DNA of 64,000 nucleotides. Source: Afipia clevelandensis ATCC 49720. GTDB taxonomy: Bacteria > Pseudomonadota > Alphaproteobacteria > Rhizobiales > Xanthobacteraceae. Made by a program: the position numbers and the translations under genes. The stretch's first letter is position 1. Every line of letters starts with the position of its first letter. The stretch is from assembly GCF_000336555.1 (NCBI RefSeq), contig NZ_KB375281.1, forward strand, positions 1,118,227 to 1,182,226. Direction: 5' to 3'. Positions 7,331-17,650 of this stretch are shown here, piece by piece. The notes beneath the pieces are model-generated. The model was given only the letters and a program-made list of their open reading frames with translations, searched no databases and had not been told where the DNA came from.

Positions 7331-9346
7331 CTATGCTTTCGGCTCGATCTCGGCGAGTTCGACGCCTTCCGCGACGATATCGCCGACCTTGCACTTGAGC
7401 GCTTTCACGGTGCCCGCGAACGGCGCGCGCAGGGTCTGTTCCATCTTCATGACTTCCAGCGTCAGGATCGCAGCGCCCTTCTCGACGGAAGCGCCCTCCT
7501 CGACCAGCAGCGCGACGACGGTACCCGGCAGCGGCGCGACCACGCGATCGGCGCCCGACTGCTCTTCGTCCTCGGTGCCGAACGGGTCGATCCAGTGAAC
7601 TTCAAACCGGCCATTGCGGGTGCGGACATAGACTTCATGGCCGTCAAGCAGGCCGATCACATGATGCTTCACGCCATCGAGCACAAGGTCGATGCCGCCG
7701 CGCGGCGAGTCCGAACTGGCAAACCCGAGAATGCGCCCGTCGACCGCAAGTGTCGAAGGTCCCCGCCCGTATCGCAGCGACGCCTTGCGCTCAGAGCCAT
7801 CCGCCTGCCGGAACAGGAAGCGGCGATGGCGCGCACCGACAGCGGCCCAGCCTGCCGATGCCCGCCATGGAGAGGTCGCGTCGCTCGCGGCGGCAGCGGC
7901 TTCGTCTTGCAAAATGGATGCAACGGCGGCTGCAAGTTCCAGATCTGAGAGTTCGCCTTCCGCAGGCGTCAGCTTCGCCAGTTCCCGCTCGATGAAGCTG
8001 GTGTCGATGGCGTTGGCGCGCACATCGGGATGGGTGATCAGCGCCGACAGGAACGGAATGTTGGTGACAATGCCGCGGACGTCGGTTTCCTGCAGGCCGC
8101 GATTGAGACGCGAGATCGCCAGATCGCGGGTCGGCGCCCAGGCAATGACCTTGGCGAGCATCGCGTCATAGTTCGGAGATACCGTCTTGCCTTCGGCATA
8201 ACCCGCATCGATGCGCAGGCCGTCCACTTCGTCCGGTGTCCGCCATGTGCGGATGCGGCCCACGGACGGCATGAAATTCTTGTTCGGGTTCTCCGCGTAG
8301 ACGCGCGCCTCGATGGCATGGCCGTTGAGTGTCACCTGGTCCTGCGTCAGCGGCAGCTTTTCGCCGAACGCCACGCGCAACTGCAACTCGACCAGATCGA
8401 CACCGGTGATGAGTTCGGTCACCGGATGCTCGACCTGAAGGCGCGTGTTCATTTCGATGAAGAACGTCTCCTTGCCGTCGGACACGAATTCGATGGTGCC
8501 GGCGCCGACATAGTTCACCGCGCCCGCCGCCTTGCGCGCCGCTTCGCACACCGCGTCACGTTGCGCAGCATTCAGCGTCGGCGACGGCGCTTCCTCGATC
8601 ACCTTCTGGTGACGACGCTGAAGGGTGCATTCGCGCTCGAACAGCGAGATCAGGTTGCCGTGGCTGTCGCCGATAATCTGCACTTCGATATGGCGCGGAT
8701 TGAGGACGAACTTCTCGATCAGCATCCGGTCGTCGCCGAAGGCGGCGAGCGCTTCGCGCTTGGCGCTGACAATCGCCGGCCCCAATTCCTCGGCGCTGCG
8801 AACGATGCGCATGCCGCGCCCGCCGCCGCCGGCGGAAGCCTTGGCCAGCACCGGATAGCCGATCTTCGCCGCCGCATCGGCCAGCGTCTTCTCGTCCTGC
8901 GCCTCGCCGTGATAGCCGGGCACCAGCGGCACGCCGGCCTTTTCCATCAGCGCCTTGGAGCCGGACTTGGAGCCCATGGCTTCCATCATTTCGCCGGTCG
9001 GGCCGACAAACACGATGCCTTCAGCGGCACAACGGCGCGCGAAGTCCGCGTTCTCGGACAGAAATCCGTAGCCCGGATGGACCGCCTCGGCGCCGGTCTT
9101 CTTCGCAGCCTCGATGATGCGGTCAACATTGAGGTAGCTGTCGCGCGCGCGCGCCGGGCCAAGCAAAACGGCGTCGTCGGCCATGGCGACATGCACGGCA
9201 TCGGCGTCCGCTTCCGAATAGACGGCAACAGTGCGTAGGCCCATGGCCCGCGCGGTGCGGATCACGCGGCAGGCGATCTCGCCTCGATTGGCGATCAGCA
9301 ATGTATTGAAGCGGCGGTAAAGCGCGGCGGCAGCTTTTGCGTTCAT
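7331..9346 (-). CDS. mccA: Methylcrotonyl-CoA carboxylase alpha subunit (biotin carboxylase + biotin carrier)
   Basis: This 671-residue subunit has an N-terminal biotin carboxylase (LLIANRGEIACRV near 16-28, ATP-grasp loop KASAGGGGRGMRIV near 180, substrate motif EMNTRLQVEHPVTE) and a C-terminal biotinyl domain with the acceptor lysine at about K634 in EVMKMEQT. The alanine usual in AMKM is valine, as in some eukaryotic acetyl-CoA carboxylases. With the beta subunit it carboxylates 3-methylcrotonyl-CoA. ATG 9346 is preferred (GGAG 11 bases upstream) over an ATG 33 bases earlier, because it starts just after the hydratase stop. Propionyl-CoA or geranyl-CoA carboxylase is possible by sequence, but the HMG-CoA lyase next door argues for leucine degradation. 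Confidence 0.93.
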   Translation of the reverse strand: MNAKAAAALYRRFNTLLIANRGEIACRVIRTARAMGLRTVAVYSEADADAVHVAMADDAVLLGPARARDSYLNVDRIIEAAKKTGAEAVHPGYGFLSENADFARRCAAEGIVFVGPTGEMMEAMGSKSGSKALMEKAGVPLVPGYHGEAQDEKTLADAAAKIGYPVLAKASAGGGGRGMRIVRSAEELGPAIVSAKREALAAFGDDRMLIEKFVLNPRHIEVQIIGDSHGNLISLFERECTLQRRHQKVIEEAPSPTLNAAQRDAVCEAARKAAGAVNYVGAGTIEFVSDGKETFFIEMNTRLQVEHPVTELITGVDLVELQLRVAFGEKLPLTQDQVTLNGHAIEARVYAENPNKNFMPSVGRIRTWRTPDEVDGLRIDAGYAEGKTVSPNYDAMLAKVIAWAPTRDLAISRLNRGLQETDVRGIVTNIPFLSALITHPDVRANAIDTSFIERELAKLTPAEGELSDLELAAAVASILQDEAAAAASDATSPWRASAGWAAVGARHRRFLFRQADGSERKASLRYGRGPSTLAVDGRILGFASSDSPRGGIDLVLDGVKHHVIGLLDGHEVYVRTRNGRFEVHWIDPFGTEDEEQSGADRVVAPLPGTVVALLVEEGASVEKGAAILTLEVMKMEQTLRAPFAGTVKALKCKVGDIVAEGVELAEIEPKA

Positions 9347-9350
9347 CCAA

Positions 9351-10130
9351 TCAACTCCACGATGCCTTGCGCTTTTCAAGAAATGCCGAGAGACCCTCGC
9401 GCGCCTCGGGCTTCGCCCGCACGTCGGCGATCAATTGCGCGGTCTCATTCATCAACGCCTCGTCGATGGCGCGGCCTGCGATGTCGCCTGCGAGTTTCTT
9501 GGCGATGGCGCGCGCTCCGGGTGCGGCGGACTTCAACTGCTTGAGCAGCTTGCCGATCCGCTCATCCAGCGCGTCCGGTTCGACGACTTCATGCAACAGG
9601 CCGATGCGCATGGCCTCATTGGCGTCGAACACTTCCGCGGTCTGGAAATAACGCCGCGCGGTGCGCTCGCCGATGGCACGCAGAACGTAGGGGCTGATCA
9701 TGCCCGGCACGATGCCGAGGCGGACCTCGGAGAGGCAGAATGTTGCGCCGGATGTACCGATGGCAATATCGCACGCGGACACAACACCGACTCCGCCGCC
9801 ATAGATCGGCCCGTGGACACGGCCGATGGTGGTCTGCGGCATCCGGTCGAGCGCAGACAGCATCCGCACCAGCGGCATGGCGTCCGCGATATTCTCCTCG
9901 CGTGTATAAGTGCCCGCTTCACGCATCGCGTTGATGTCGGCACCGGCGCAGAGGCTCTTGCCTTCGCCCGCGAGCACCATGGTCGCCACGGCGCGATCCC
10001 CAGCAATGCTTTCAAACGCACCGCGCAGTTCTTCAATCAGCGCGCGATTGAGCGCATTGTTCAGTTCGGGACGATTCAGCGTGACACGCGCCACGTCCTG
10101 ATCGCGTTCGATGCGGACAAGATCGGTCAT
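9351..10130 (-). CDS. liuC: Enoyl-CoA hydratase, probable methylglutaconyl-CoA hydratase
   Basis: A 259-residue crotonase-fold protein: VARVTLNRPELNNALNRALI at the N-terminus, oxyanion-hole blocks GKSLCAGADINAM and GPIYGGGVGVVSACDIAIG. Between the two carboxylase subunit genes it would hydrate 3-methylglutaconyl-CoA to HMG-CoA, the step between carboxylase and lyase. The frame stays open further upstream, but that part overlaps mccB; the ATG at 10130 gives a 13-base gap and a family-typical N-terminus. The specific substrate is inferred from context only. Confidence 0.88.
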   Translation of the reverse strand: MTDLVRIERDQDVARVTLNRPELNNALNRALIEELRGAFESIAGDRAVATMVLAGEGKSLCAGADINAMREAGTYTREENIADAMPLVRMLSALDRMPQTTIGRVHGPIYGGGVGVVSACDIAIGTSGATFCLSEVRLGIVPGMISPYVLRAIGERTARRYFQTAEVFDANEAMRIGLLHEVVEPDALDERIGKLLKQLKSAAPGARAIAKKLAGDIAGRAIDEALMNETAQLIADVRAKPEAREGLSAFLEKRKASWS

Positions 10131-10143
10131 CGTGCGCTCCGCA

Positions 10144-11748
<1,605 letters not shown>

Positions 11749-11966
11749 TGTTTCCCGCCGCGTAACGTTTTGATCTTGCTTGTGTCCACCCCTTTTTGAG
11801 GCGGCTTCGACCCGCAAGGTGTCACTGCTTGGCGGCGGAATGCAACCACAACTTTCGCGGAGAAACGTCGAGCGGGTCAGGTGCTTTCAATAGGACAAGG
11901 CACCCTGCCGAAATGTCATGTCCCTGACATTTCCCGGCGCAATTTTGCGGCCTGACAGCACCGGCT

Positions 11967-12272
11967 TTAATGCGTCCAGGGCTCCGGGCGGCGGAATGCG
12001 AAGTTGTCGGCGTAGGCTTTCACGCGCGGCTTCAATTCCTTCGGCTCCAACACCTGATACGGAATCCCCTGCCGCTCGCAGTACGCTACGGCCTCTTCCT
12101 TGGTGTCGAAATGGAGGGTGAGCTGCTGCTTCATGTCAGTGGACGAGGTCCAGCCCATCAGCGGCTCGATCACGCGCGGCTGTTCGGGCTCATAGTCGAG
12201 CTGCCAGAGCTTGGTCTTCGCCGCGCCGGACTGCATCGCATTTTTCGCAGGTTTGAAGATTCGTGCTGTCAT
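11967..12272 (-). CDS. ETC complex I subunit (NDUFS4-like) protein
   Basis: The 101-residue protein opens with MTARIFKPAKNAMQSGAAKT and contains the conserved MGWTSSTDMKQQLTLHFDTK and EEAVAYCERQGIPYQV blocks of the accessory NADH dehydrogenase subunit family (mitochondrial 18 kDa NDUFS4). Alphaproteobacterial complex I has this supernumerary subunit, and its gene is usually away from the nuo operon, as here. I trimmed a longer open frame to the ATG at 12272, which gives the family's start. It is monocistronic; the 247 bases to the divergent gene at 12520 hold no other gene. Confidence 0.9.
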   Translation of the reverse strand: MTARIFKPAKNAMQSGAAKTKLWQLDYEPEQPRVIEPLMGWTSSTDMKQQLTLHFDTKEEAVAYCERQGIPYQVLEPKELKPRVKAYADNFAFRRPEPWTH

Positions 12273-12519
12273 GGAGATGGGCGGTCCTGAGCCTGTTCGC
12301 TGCGGCATTTCTCGATAGGTAAAAAGCATGGGATTCGGGGATCGGCCAGCATCAAGATGTTGAGCATGCCTGCCCCGAACGAGACTTTTCACCACGGATG
12401 CTGGTATAGTCGCTCCAGAACGAGGTGACAATGTCGGACCGGTCCCGGTCCGGCGGGGGCATCGCCGGGGTTTCGGCCCGGTCGCATCACGAAACGATAT
12501 TCATTACGAAGCGGTACTC

Positions 12520-13683
12520 ATGGAAATTCACGCCACACTCCCAGAAAAGGGCCGTGACCTGCGGCTCGACTTCTTCCGCGGTATCGCCAACTGGTGGATC
12601 TTCCTCGACCACATCCCCAACAACGTCATCAACTGGGCCACGCCCCGCAACTACGGGTTCAGCGACGCCGCCGACCTGTTCGTCTTCATCTCGGGTTACA
12701 CAGCCTCGTTCGTCTACGCGCGAATGATGCTCGACCGCGGCTTCGTTGTCGGCGCGACCCGCCTCTGGAAGCGAGTCTGGCAACTCTACGTCGCCCATGT
12801 GCTGCTGTTCGTCATCTATATCGCGGCCATCGGCTGGGTCGCGCTGCGCTATGCCGATCCCGACATTCTCAACGAGTTCAATGTCGCCGGCCTTGTCGAA
12901 AATCCGATCCAGACTCTGACCCAAGGGCTGCTTCTGCGCTTCAAGCCGGTCAATCTGGACGTGCTGCCGCTCTACATCATCCTGATGGGCTTCTTCCCGC
13001 CGATCCTGTGGCTGATGCTGCGCAAGCCGGACCTCGTGATGATCGCCTCGCTGGTGCTGTATTTCTCGGCCCGCCAGTTCGGCTGGAATTTCTCGGCCTA
13101 TCCGGTCGGCTCCTGGTACTTCAATCCCTATACCTGGCAGTTGCTATTCGTGTTCGGCGCATGGTTCGCGCTCGGCGGCGCGCGGGAATCTCAGACGGTG
13201 ATCCGCTCGAAATGGCTGCTGGTCCTCGGTACGCTTTACCTGCTGTTCGCGCTCGTCATGACCATGGCCGGACGTTTCGAGTCGTTCGGCGCCCTGTTCC
13301 CGAAGTGGCTCTATGACGCCTTCAATCCCAACGACAAGACGTTCCTCGCGCCCTATCGCGTGATCCATTTCGTGGTGATCGCGTTCTTCATGACGCGGTT
13401 CGTGCCGAAGGACTGGAGCTTGCTGCAAGCCAAGTGGATGGAGCCGCTGATCAAATGCGGGCAGCAGTCGCTCGAAGTGTTCTGCGTCGGTATCTTCCTG
13501 TCGTTCGTCGCGCACTTCGTGCTGATGCTGAGTTGGGGCACGGTGTGGGCGCAACTCGGCGTCAGTGTGATCGGCATCGCACTGCTGTGTTGCGTGGCCT
13601 ACTACAAGGACTGGTCCAAGAAGCAGGACAAGCCGGCGGCGAAGGCTGCAAAACCGGCAGCCCAGCCGGCTCCCGGCGCCTGA
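12520..13683 (+). CDS. OpgC domain-containing membrane protein
   Basis: A 387-residue protein with about ten hydrophobic segments, starting LRLDFFRGIANWWIFLDHIP, the diagnostic N-terminus of OpgC-type acyltransferases (RGxA and the conserved His of LDHIP). Family members include the succinyltransferase that decorates osmoregulated periplasmic glucans, though many paralogues have unknown acceptors. No opgG/opgH is near, so glucan modification is not shown. The C-terminus is a short basic Ala/Lys/Pro tail (KKQDKPAAKAAKPAAQPAP), presumably cytosolic. The gene stands alone before tRNA-Pro. Confidence 0.87.
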   Translation: MEIHATLPEKGRDLRLDFFRGIANWWIFLDHIPNNVINWATPRNYGFSDAADLFVFISGYTASFVYARMMLDRGFVVGATRLWKRVWQLYVAHVLLFVIYIAAIGWVALRYADPDILNEFNVAGLVENPIQTLTQGLLLRFKPVNLDVLPLYIILMGFFPPILWLMLRKPDLVMIASLVLYFSARQFGWNFSAYPVGSWYFNPYTWQLLFVFGAWFALGGARESQTVIRSKWLLVLGTLYLLFALVMTMAGRFESFGALFPKWLYDAFNPNDKTFLAPYRVIHFVVIAFFMTRFVPKDWSLLQAKWMEPLIKCGQQSLEVFCVGIFLSFVAHFVLMLSWGTVWAQLGVSVIGIALLCCVAYYKDWSKKQDKPAAKAAKPAAQPAPGA

Positions 13684-13789
13684 TCTTCGACCCAGGGCGG
13701 ACCCGCCTGTCAGACGGCGGTTTTTCCTGCCGTCAGCAGGCCTTCCGCCTTGCTGCAGCCATGCGAAGCGTATATGGACTGGGCCTTCT

Positions 13790-13866
13790 CGGGGTATAGC
13801 GTAGCCTGGTAGCGCGGCGGTTTTGGGTACCGCAGGTCGGAGGTTCGAATCCTCCTGCCCCGACCA
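13790..13866 (+). tRNA. tRNA-Pro(TGG)
   Basis: Acceptor CGGGGTA pairs with TGCCCCG, the anticodon stem GCGGT/ACCGC carries loop TTTGGGT with anticodon TGG, the T-arm reads GGAGGTTCGAATCCTCC, and CCA is encoded at 13864-13866. It reads CCA and, with wobble, other Pro codons. It converges on the DUF192 gene. Confidence 0.97.
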
Positions 13867-13925
13867 AATTCATAAATTAAATCAAATCATTATACGAGAT
13901 TCTGGCTGCCGCTCTGCGGGTGGCC

Positions 13926-14450
13926 TTAGCGCGTTCCGAACAGCGGGTGGGCGACGCGGTCGCCGGGCTGAATGCCGTACTTCCGGGCCGTTCCCCCGAT
14001 CACTTCCAACACGCCCTTGGCCAGCCCGCCGGAGGAGATGATCTTCTCCGAATGCGGCTCGGTGTTCTCGGCAATCCGCAGAATGCGCCCATCGCTGCGG
14101 ATGAAGATCATGTCGAGCGGAATGAAGGTGTTCTTCATCCACATGGAGACCGGCTGTTCAGGCGAGAAGTCGAACAGCATGCCCCGCCCCTCGGGCAATT
14201 CCTTCCGGTACATCAGACCCGTCGCGCGTTCCTGTTCGGTCTTGGCCATCTCAACCGTGAAGACATGCACGCCGGATTTCGTGACAATCTCCAGCGGCTG
14301 CGTTTCGGCAGCGGATGCGCCATTGCCAAACCCGGCAATGAACAGCGCCATCAGGGCCGCAAGGAGAAGCCCGATACCGGATTTCAGATGTAGGAATTTT
14401 GGCAGATGACCAAACAGCATTCGCAAGCGACGTCCTGAACCAATGACCAT
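13926..14450 (-). CDS. DUF192 family exported protein
   Basis: After a hydrophobic signal or anchor (GIGLLLAALMALFIAGFGNG then ASAAETQ) comes a complete DUF192 domain: ERATGLMYRKELPEGRGMLF, SMWMKNTFIPLDMIFI, GRILRIAENTEP and VLEVIGGTARKYGIQPGDRV. The fold is a small beta-rich domain with a conserved WMKNT motif; its biochemical role is unknown. The start is uncertain between ATGs at 14477, 14450 and 14420; I give the middle one because it has AGGG at a fair distance. The protein should be periplasmic or membrane-anchored. It precedes no obvious partner. Confidence 0.85.
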   Translation of the reverse strand: MVIGSGRRLRMLFGHLPKFLHLKSGIGLLLAALMALFIAGFGNGASAAETQPLEIVTKSGVHVFTVEMAKTEQERATGLMYRKELPEGRGMLFDFSPEQPVSMWMKNTFIPLDMIFIRSDGRILRIAENTEPHSEKIISSGGLAKGVLEVIGGTARKYGIQPGDRVAHPLFGTR

Positions 14451-14534
14451 GGCGCAGCACCCTAGCCCGCCAATCATGGCAAAGGCCAGACACTGGTCCG
14501 GCCTTCCTGCAGGATCACGAGGATGTGGTTGGGA

Positions 14535-15197
14535 TCAGTGCGACGACAGGCCGGGTGCGCCGGTCTCCGGCTGGATTTCCGCCGCCATCATGCCCTTGGA
14601 GCCGGGTCCGAACCGGACCAGCACATACTGGCCGGGACGCAGCTCGGTCATGCCGTAGCGGCGCAGGGTCTCCATATGGACGAAAATGTCCGGTGTACCC
14701 TCGCCGCAGGTGAGGAAGCCGAAGCCGCGAAGGCGGTTGAACCATTTCACCTGCGCCCGCTCCAGCCCACTGGTGGGCGTGACGCTGACATGGGTCCGCG
14801 CCGGCAGCATCTGCGCCGGATGAATGGCCGTTGACTCGTCCATCGAGACGACGCGGAAAGCCTGATAGCCCTTCTGCCGCTGGACGCATTCCACAACCAG
14901 ACGCGCGCCCTCATAGGCGGTCTGATAACCGTCACGGCGCAGGACGGTGACGTGCAGCAGTACGTCAGCAGCACCGTTGTCGGGCACGATGAAGCCGTAA
15001 CCCTTCGATGCATCAAACCATTTGATGACGCCGGAAATTTCGACGAGGTTCACCGCCGCGCCGTCAGCGGCGGCGAAAGGGTCCGTGGCGGAATTCCGCT
15101 CGACTGCGGATGACAACTCGCTCGGGGCGAACCTGTCCGATCCCGCTCCACCTGGCGAACCGCCTGCCTTCTTGGACTCAAAAGCGTCCGAACCCAT
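14535..15197 (-). CDS. Cold-shock protein with two CSD domains
   Basis: The 220-residue protein has a 50-residue disordered head and two cold-shock domains: one near 52-118 (IKWFDASKGYGFIVPDNG, then VLLHVTVLRRDG) and one near 150-212 (VKWFNRLRGFGFLTCGEG, then IFVHMETLRRYG). Each shows recognisable RNP1 and RNP2 motifs, so it should bind single-stranded RNA or DNA. Doubled CspA proteins are typical of Rhizobiales. The second RNP1 has a leucine and a cysteine where the usual sequence is GFI, so the two domains may differ in affinity. The sirtuin gene lies upstream on the same strand, 234 bases away, probably a separate unit. Confidence 0.9.
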   Translation of the reverse strand: MGSDAFESKKAGGSPGGAGSDRFAPSELSSAVERNSATDPFAAADGAAVNLVEISGVIKWFDASKGYGFIVPDNGAADVLLHVTVLRRDGYQTAYEGARLVVECVQRQKGYQAFRVVSMDESTAIHPAQMLPARTHVSVTPTSGLERAQVKWFNRLRGFGFLTCGEGTPDIFVHMETLRRYGMTELRPGQYVLVRFGPGSKGMMAAEIQPETGAPGLSSH

Positions 15198-15431
15198 GAC
15201 CCCCGGACCTCAAACAAATCTGCCGTCAGTGACCTGACCGCATACGTTAAGCAACGAACCCCGTTTCGCGCTCTGTCACCATGACGAATCAAAATGAACC
15301 AAGGCGAATCCTTGATTTAACGATAACACTCCGGAACAGGGCTGAAAGACAAAAAAGAAATCAGCGGCGACCTATAAACAGCCTTGAAGGATTACGAATC
15401 AATCAGGCGGGCCGTGATCCGTTCCACGTCG

Positions 15432-16193
15432 TCAATTTCCGACGAATGGTCCGAGCGTTTCGCCGATATCGTGGCGGATCACGAGGTCAGCGACATCATC
15501 TTGATCCGTCGGCTCATTATTGATGATCACGAGCTTGGCACCGCAATTGCGCGCCATCAGTGGAAAACCGGCGGCGGGCCACACCACGAGTGAGGATCCG
15601 ATTGCGATGAACAGGTCGCAATGCTGCGCGAGTTCCGTGGCGCGGCGCATCTCGTCCTCGGGCATGGCCTGACCGAACGAAATGGTCGCTGACTTCACCG
15701 GCTCATCGCATGCAGTACAGGACGGCGCGATGCCTTCCGGCTCGAACCGCTCCCTGACCCACGCGATCTCGTAGCGCGTTCCGCATCCGATACAGCGGGC
15801 ATAGGTGGTGTTACCGTGGAGTTCGACCACATGCTCGGCATCGAAGCCCGAGGCCTGATGCAGATTGTCGATATTCTGCGTAATGATCGCCGGGACTTTT
15901 CCGGCCTTGTACAGGGACGCCAGCGCGCGATGCCCCCGGCTCGGACGCGCGGCGGCAAAACTGGGCTCCATGGCAAAACGCCGCCGCCAGGCTTCGTCCC
16001 GCGCCTCCTGACTGGAGACAAACTCATCGAACGGGATCGGGCGGTTGTGGGTCCACAAGCCGCCGGGCGAACGGAAGTCGGGAATACCGCTTTCGGTCGA
16101 GATGCCCGCGCCCGTGAACGGCACGATGGCTCTCGCCTCGGCGATCATGTCGCCGAGCATGTCAATTCCGCTGCGAAGGTCGGGTGCAATCAT
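15432..16193 (-). CDS. cobB: NAD-dependent protein deacetylase, Sir2 family
   Basis: All sirtuin landmarks are present in 253 residues: GAGISTESGIPDFRSPGG (28-45), TQNIDNLHQ (105-113), catalytic HGN (His126), a zinc site of four cysteines (C134, C137, C159, C162), then GSSLVVWPAAGFP and NNEPTDQD for NAD binding. It removes lysine acyl groups from proteins using NAD. The Ala of GAGIS with a downstream Tyr/Arg pair that marks desuccinylases was not seen with certainty, so deacylase preference stays open. It is not in an operon with an acetyltransferase or acyl-CoA synthetase. Confidence 0.94.
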   Translation of the reverse strand: MIAPDLRSGIDMLGDMIAEARAIVPFTGAGISTESGIPDFRSPGGLWTHNRPIPFDEFVSSQEARDEAWRRRFAMEPSFAAARPSRGHRALASLYKAGKVPAIITQNIDNLHQASGFDAEHVVELHGNTTYARCIGCGTRYEIAWVRERFEPEGIAPSCTACDEPVKSATISFGQAMPEDEMRRATELAQHCDLFIAIGSSLVVWPAAGFPLMARNCGAKLVIINNEPTDQDDVADLVIRHDIGETLGPFVGN

Positions 16194-16286
16194 GTGAAGG
16201 CCTGATGATCGAATTGGCGCGGGACTATACCCACACCAAACCGGGGCGCGAAGACCCGGCTTGCATCGACATTTCAGCCTTGACGA

Positions 16287-16511
16287 TCAGCAGCCCGTGA
16301 ACTTCGGTGAAGCGCCGTCCTGCCGGTTGCGCAGATAGGCCAGCCCGCAGACGGCGAGCCGCTGCGGATCGGTTTCGCCGGCAGATGATAGCGTATCGAT
16401 ATAGGTGCAAAGACTTTCCCGCGCCTCGTTCAGCGCATCCTCGCTCAGATTGCGCATCATGCCAAAAGTATGAATTACGCGGTCAATCACCTCGTTCAAA
16501 AGCGCCTCCAT
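16287..16511 (-). CDS. Small conserved hypothetical protein (74 aa)
   Basis: The frame encodes a soluble, helical protein starting MEALLNEVIDRVIHTFGMMR and ending in a cysteine (ASPKFTGC). Composition and the start just inside a divergent promoter region (the glyoxalase gene begins 146 bases away on the other strand) support a real gene. There is no signal peptide or membrane segment. Three cysteines are present. I recognise it only as resembling short hypotheticals of Bradyrhizobium; no function is assigned. Confidence 0.6.
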   Translation of the reverse strand: MEALLNEVIDRVIHTFGMMRNLSEDALNEARESLCTYIDTLSSAGETDPQRLAVCGLAYLRNRQDGASPKFTGC

Positions 16512-16541
16512 GATCTCGACGTTGTGAAAGATAACGGCGGC

Positions 16542-16593
16542 GCAGCAAAAAAGTTCCCGTCACGACAGCCTGCCATCGAGACTTTTTTGCTGC
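16542..16593. repeat. 13-bp perfect inverted repeat in a divergent promoter region
   Basis: GCAGCAAAAAAGT (16542-16554) is matched exactly by ACTTTTTTGCTGC (16581-16593) across 26 bases. It sits between the start of the 74-residue gene (minus) and gloA (plus), so it is not at a gene end. It could be an operator for a dimeric regulator, or a leader stem for one transcript. Confidence 0.6.
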
Positions 16594-16656
16594 TATTGAT
16601 CCCGCTGCCCGCCAACGAGACACCCGTCAGCAACGTCCGAAGAAGGAATAAGAAAC

Positions 16657-17106
16657 ATGCGTTACCTGCACACCATGCTGCGCGTCCGTAACCTCGATAT
16701 CGCGCTGAAGTTTTACAGCGACGCACTTGGTCTCAAGGAAGTCCGCCGCACCGAGAGCGAGAAAGGCCGGTTCACGCTGGTTTTCCTCTGTGCCGACGAG
16801 GACGAGACATTGCTCAAGCAGGTCAAGGGACGCGGCGCGCCGCTGGTCGAACTGACCTACAACTGGGATGAAGAGACCTACGGCGAGGACCGCTACTTTG
16901 GGCATCTCGCCTATGAAGTGGACGACATCTACGCCACCTGCGAGCGGCTGATGAAGCTCGGTATCACCATCAATCGTCCGCCGCGCGATGGCCAGATGGC
17001 TTTTATCCGCTCGCCCGATCTGCATTCCATCGAACTTTTGCAAAAGGGCGACGCGCTCGCGCCGAAGGAGCCGTGGACGTCGATGCCCAACACCGGCCAT
17101 TGGTGA
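16657..17106 (+). CDS. gloA: Lactoylglutathione lyase (glyoxalase I)
   Basis: A 149-residue VOC-fold enzyme that isomerises the methylglyoxal-glutathione hemithioacetal. The blocks [20 protein letters not shown] (metal His5), ELTYNW (Glu), [15 protein letters not shown] (His) and [14 protein letters not shown] (Glu) give the His/Glu/His/Glu metal set of the bacterial nickel-type enzyme. Length is normal. The start is the ATG after AAGGA, and the divergent region upstream contains a perfect inverted repeat that may regulate it. Confidence 0.95.
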   Translation: MRYLHTMLRVRNLDIALKFYSDALGLKEVRRTESEKGRFTLVFLCADEDETLLKQVKGRGAPLVELTYNWDEETYGEDRYFGHLAYEVDDIYATCERLMKLGITINRPPRDGQMAFIRSPDLHSIELLQKGDALAPKEPWTSMPNTGHW

Positions 17107-17186
17107 TCGGACGACCGCGCGCTGCCAGCGGAACATTGTCCTGGCTTTGACGTTTCCATGTCCCCGAGGCTGATATGGAGGCGAAA

Positions 17187-17267
17187 ATGGGACGCGGAAT
17201 TCTGTTGTGGCTGCTGGGCGTGCCGATCCCGGTCATCATTCTGCTATGGCTGTTCTTCGGCCGCTAA
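17187..17267 (+). CDS. 26-residue hydrophobic small protein
   Basis: The frame MGRGILLWLLGVPIPVIILL plus WLFFGR is a single membrane-spanning peptide with a Pro-x-Pro kink and basic residues at both ends. A strong GGAGG lies 5 bases before the ATG at 17187; an in-frame ATG at 17175 overlaps that site and is less likely. I recall near-identical peptides next to unrelated genes in Bradyrhizobium and Rhodopseudomonas, which supports a real, conserved micro-protein. It follows gloA by 80 bases and is closed by a hairpin. Confidence 0.7.
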   Translation: MGRGILLWLLGVPIPVIILLWLFFGR

Positions 17268-17277
17268 TCGCAGCATC

Positions 17278-17308
17278 ATGAAAGCTCCCGCGCATGCGGG
17301 GCTTTCAT
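17278..17308. terminator. Stem-loop between convergent genes
   Basis: ATGAAAGC (17278-17285) pairs with GCTTTCAT (17301-17308), and inner bases CCCGC/GCGGG extend the stem. It lies between the 26-residue gene (plus) and the gene ending at 17330 (minus), so it can serve both directions. The T-run is poor. Confidence 0.55.
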
Positions 17309-17329
17309 CCGGCCTTTGAAAGACCGGAC

Positions 17330-17650
17330 CTAAGGCCTTCTGCAATCCGCAGCCGCCTCGACCAGCTTCAACAGCTTGTTGCCCGCCGCCTTGAGAATGC
17401 ACATTTCGACCTGCTTGCCCGCTGGCACCGGCTTCGCACAGATGATCTGAGGATTGTCATCGTAGACGGCGGTGGAGAACTTACAGTTCGCCTGACACGA
17501 AGCATCTGCCTTGAGCGGATTAGTGATGACCACACTCGCTGATTCACCGTCCGGCATGATGGTACATATCACCGGTGCAGGCTCGGCACGCAAGGCGACC
17601 GGGGCGATCCCGATCAGTGCCGCTGCGATGATCGCAAGTTTGCCCTGCAT
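17330..17650 (-). CDS. Small secreted cysteine-rich protein (106 aa)
   Basis: A clear signal peptide (GKLAIIAAALIGIAPVALRA then EPAP) is followed by about 80 residues with six cysteines (VICT, SCQANCKF, IICAK, EMCIL, ADCRR), suggesting disulfides in the periplasm. The ATG at 17650 is the only start that places the signal peptide at the N-terminus. I do not recognise a domain. It diverges from marC, sharing a short upstream region. Confidence 0.65.
   Translation of the reverse strand: MQGKLAIIAAALIGIAPVALRAEPAPVICTIMPDGESASVVITNPLKADASCQANCKFSTAVYDDNPQIICAKPVPAGKQVEMCILKAAGNKLLKLVEAAADCRRP

Noticed and set aside
8030-9238. 402-residue plus-strand frame in mccA
   Set aside because: Antisense to the biotin carboxylase; composition is low-complexity Arg/His/Asp/Gly and there is no start signal.
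12440-12480. GC palindrome ACCGGT/GGACCGG near the OpgC gene
   Set aside because: Short matches of this kind are frequent in such GC-rich DNA, and there is no promoter or terminator context.
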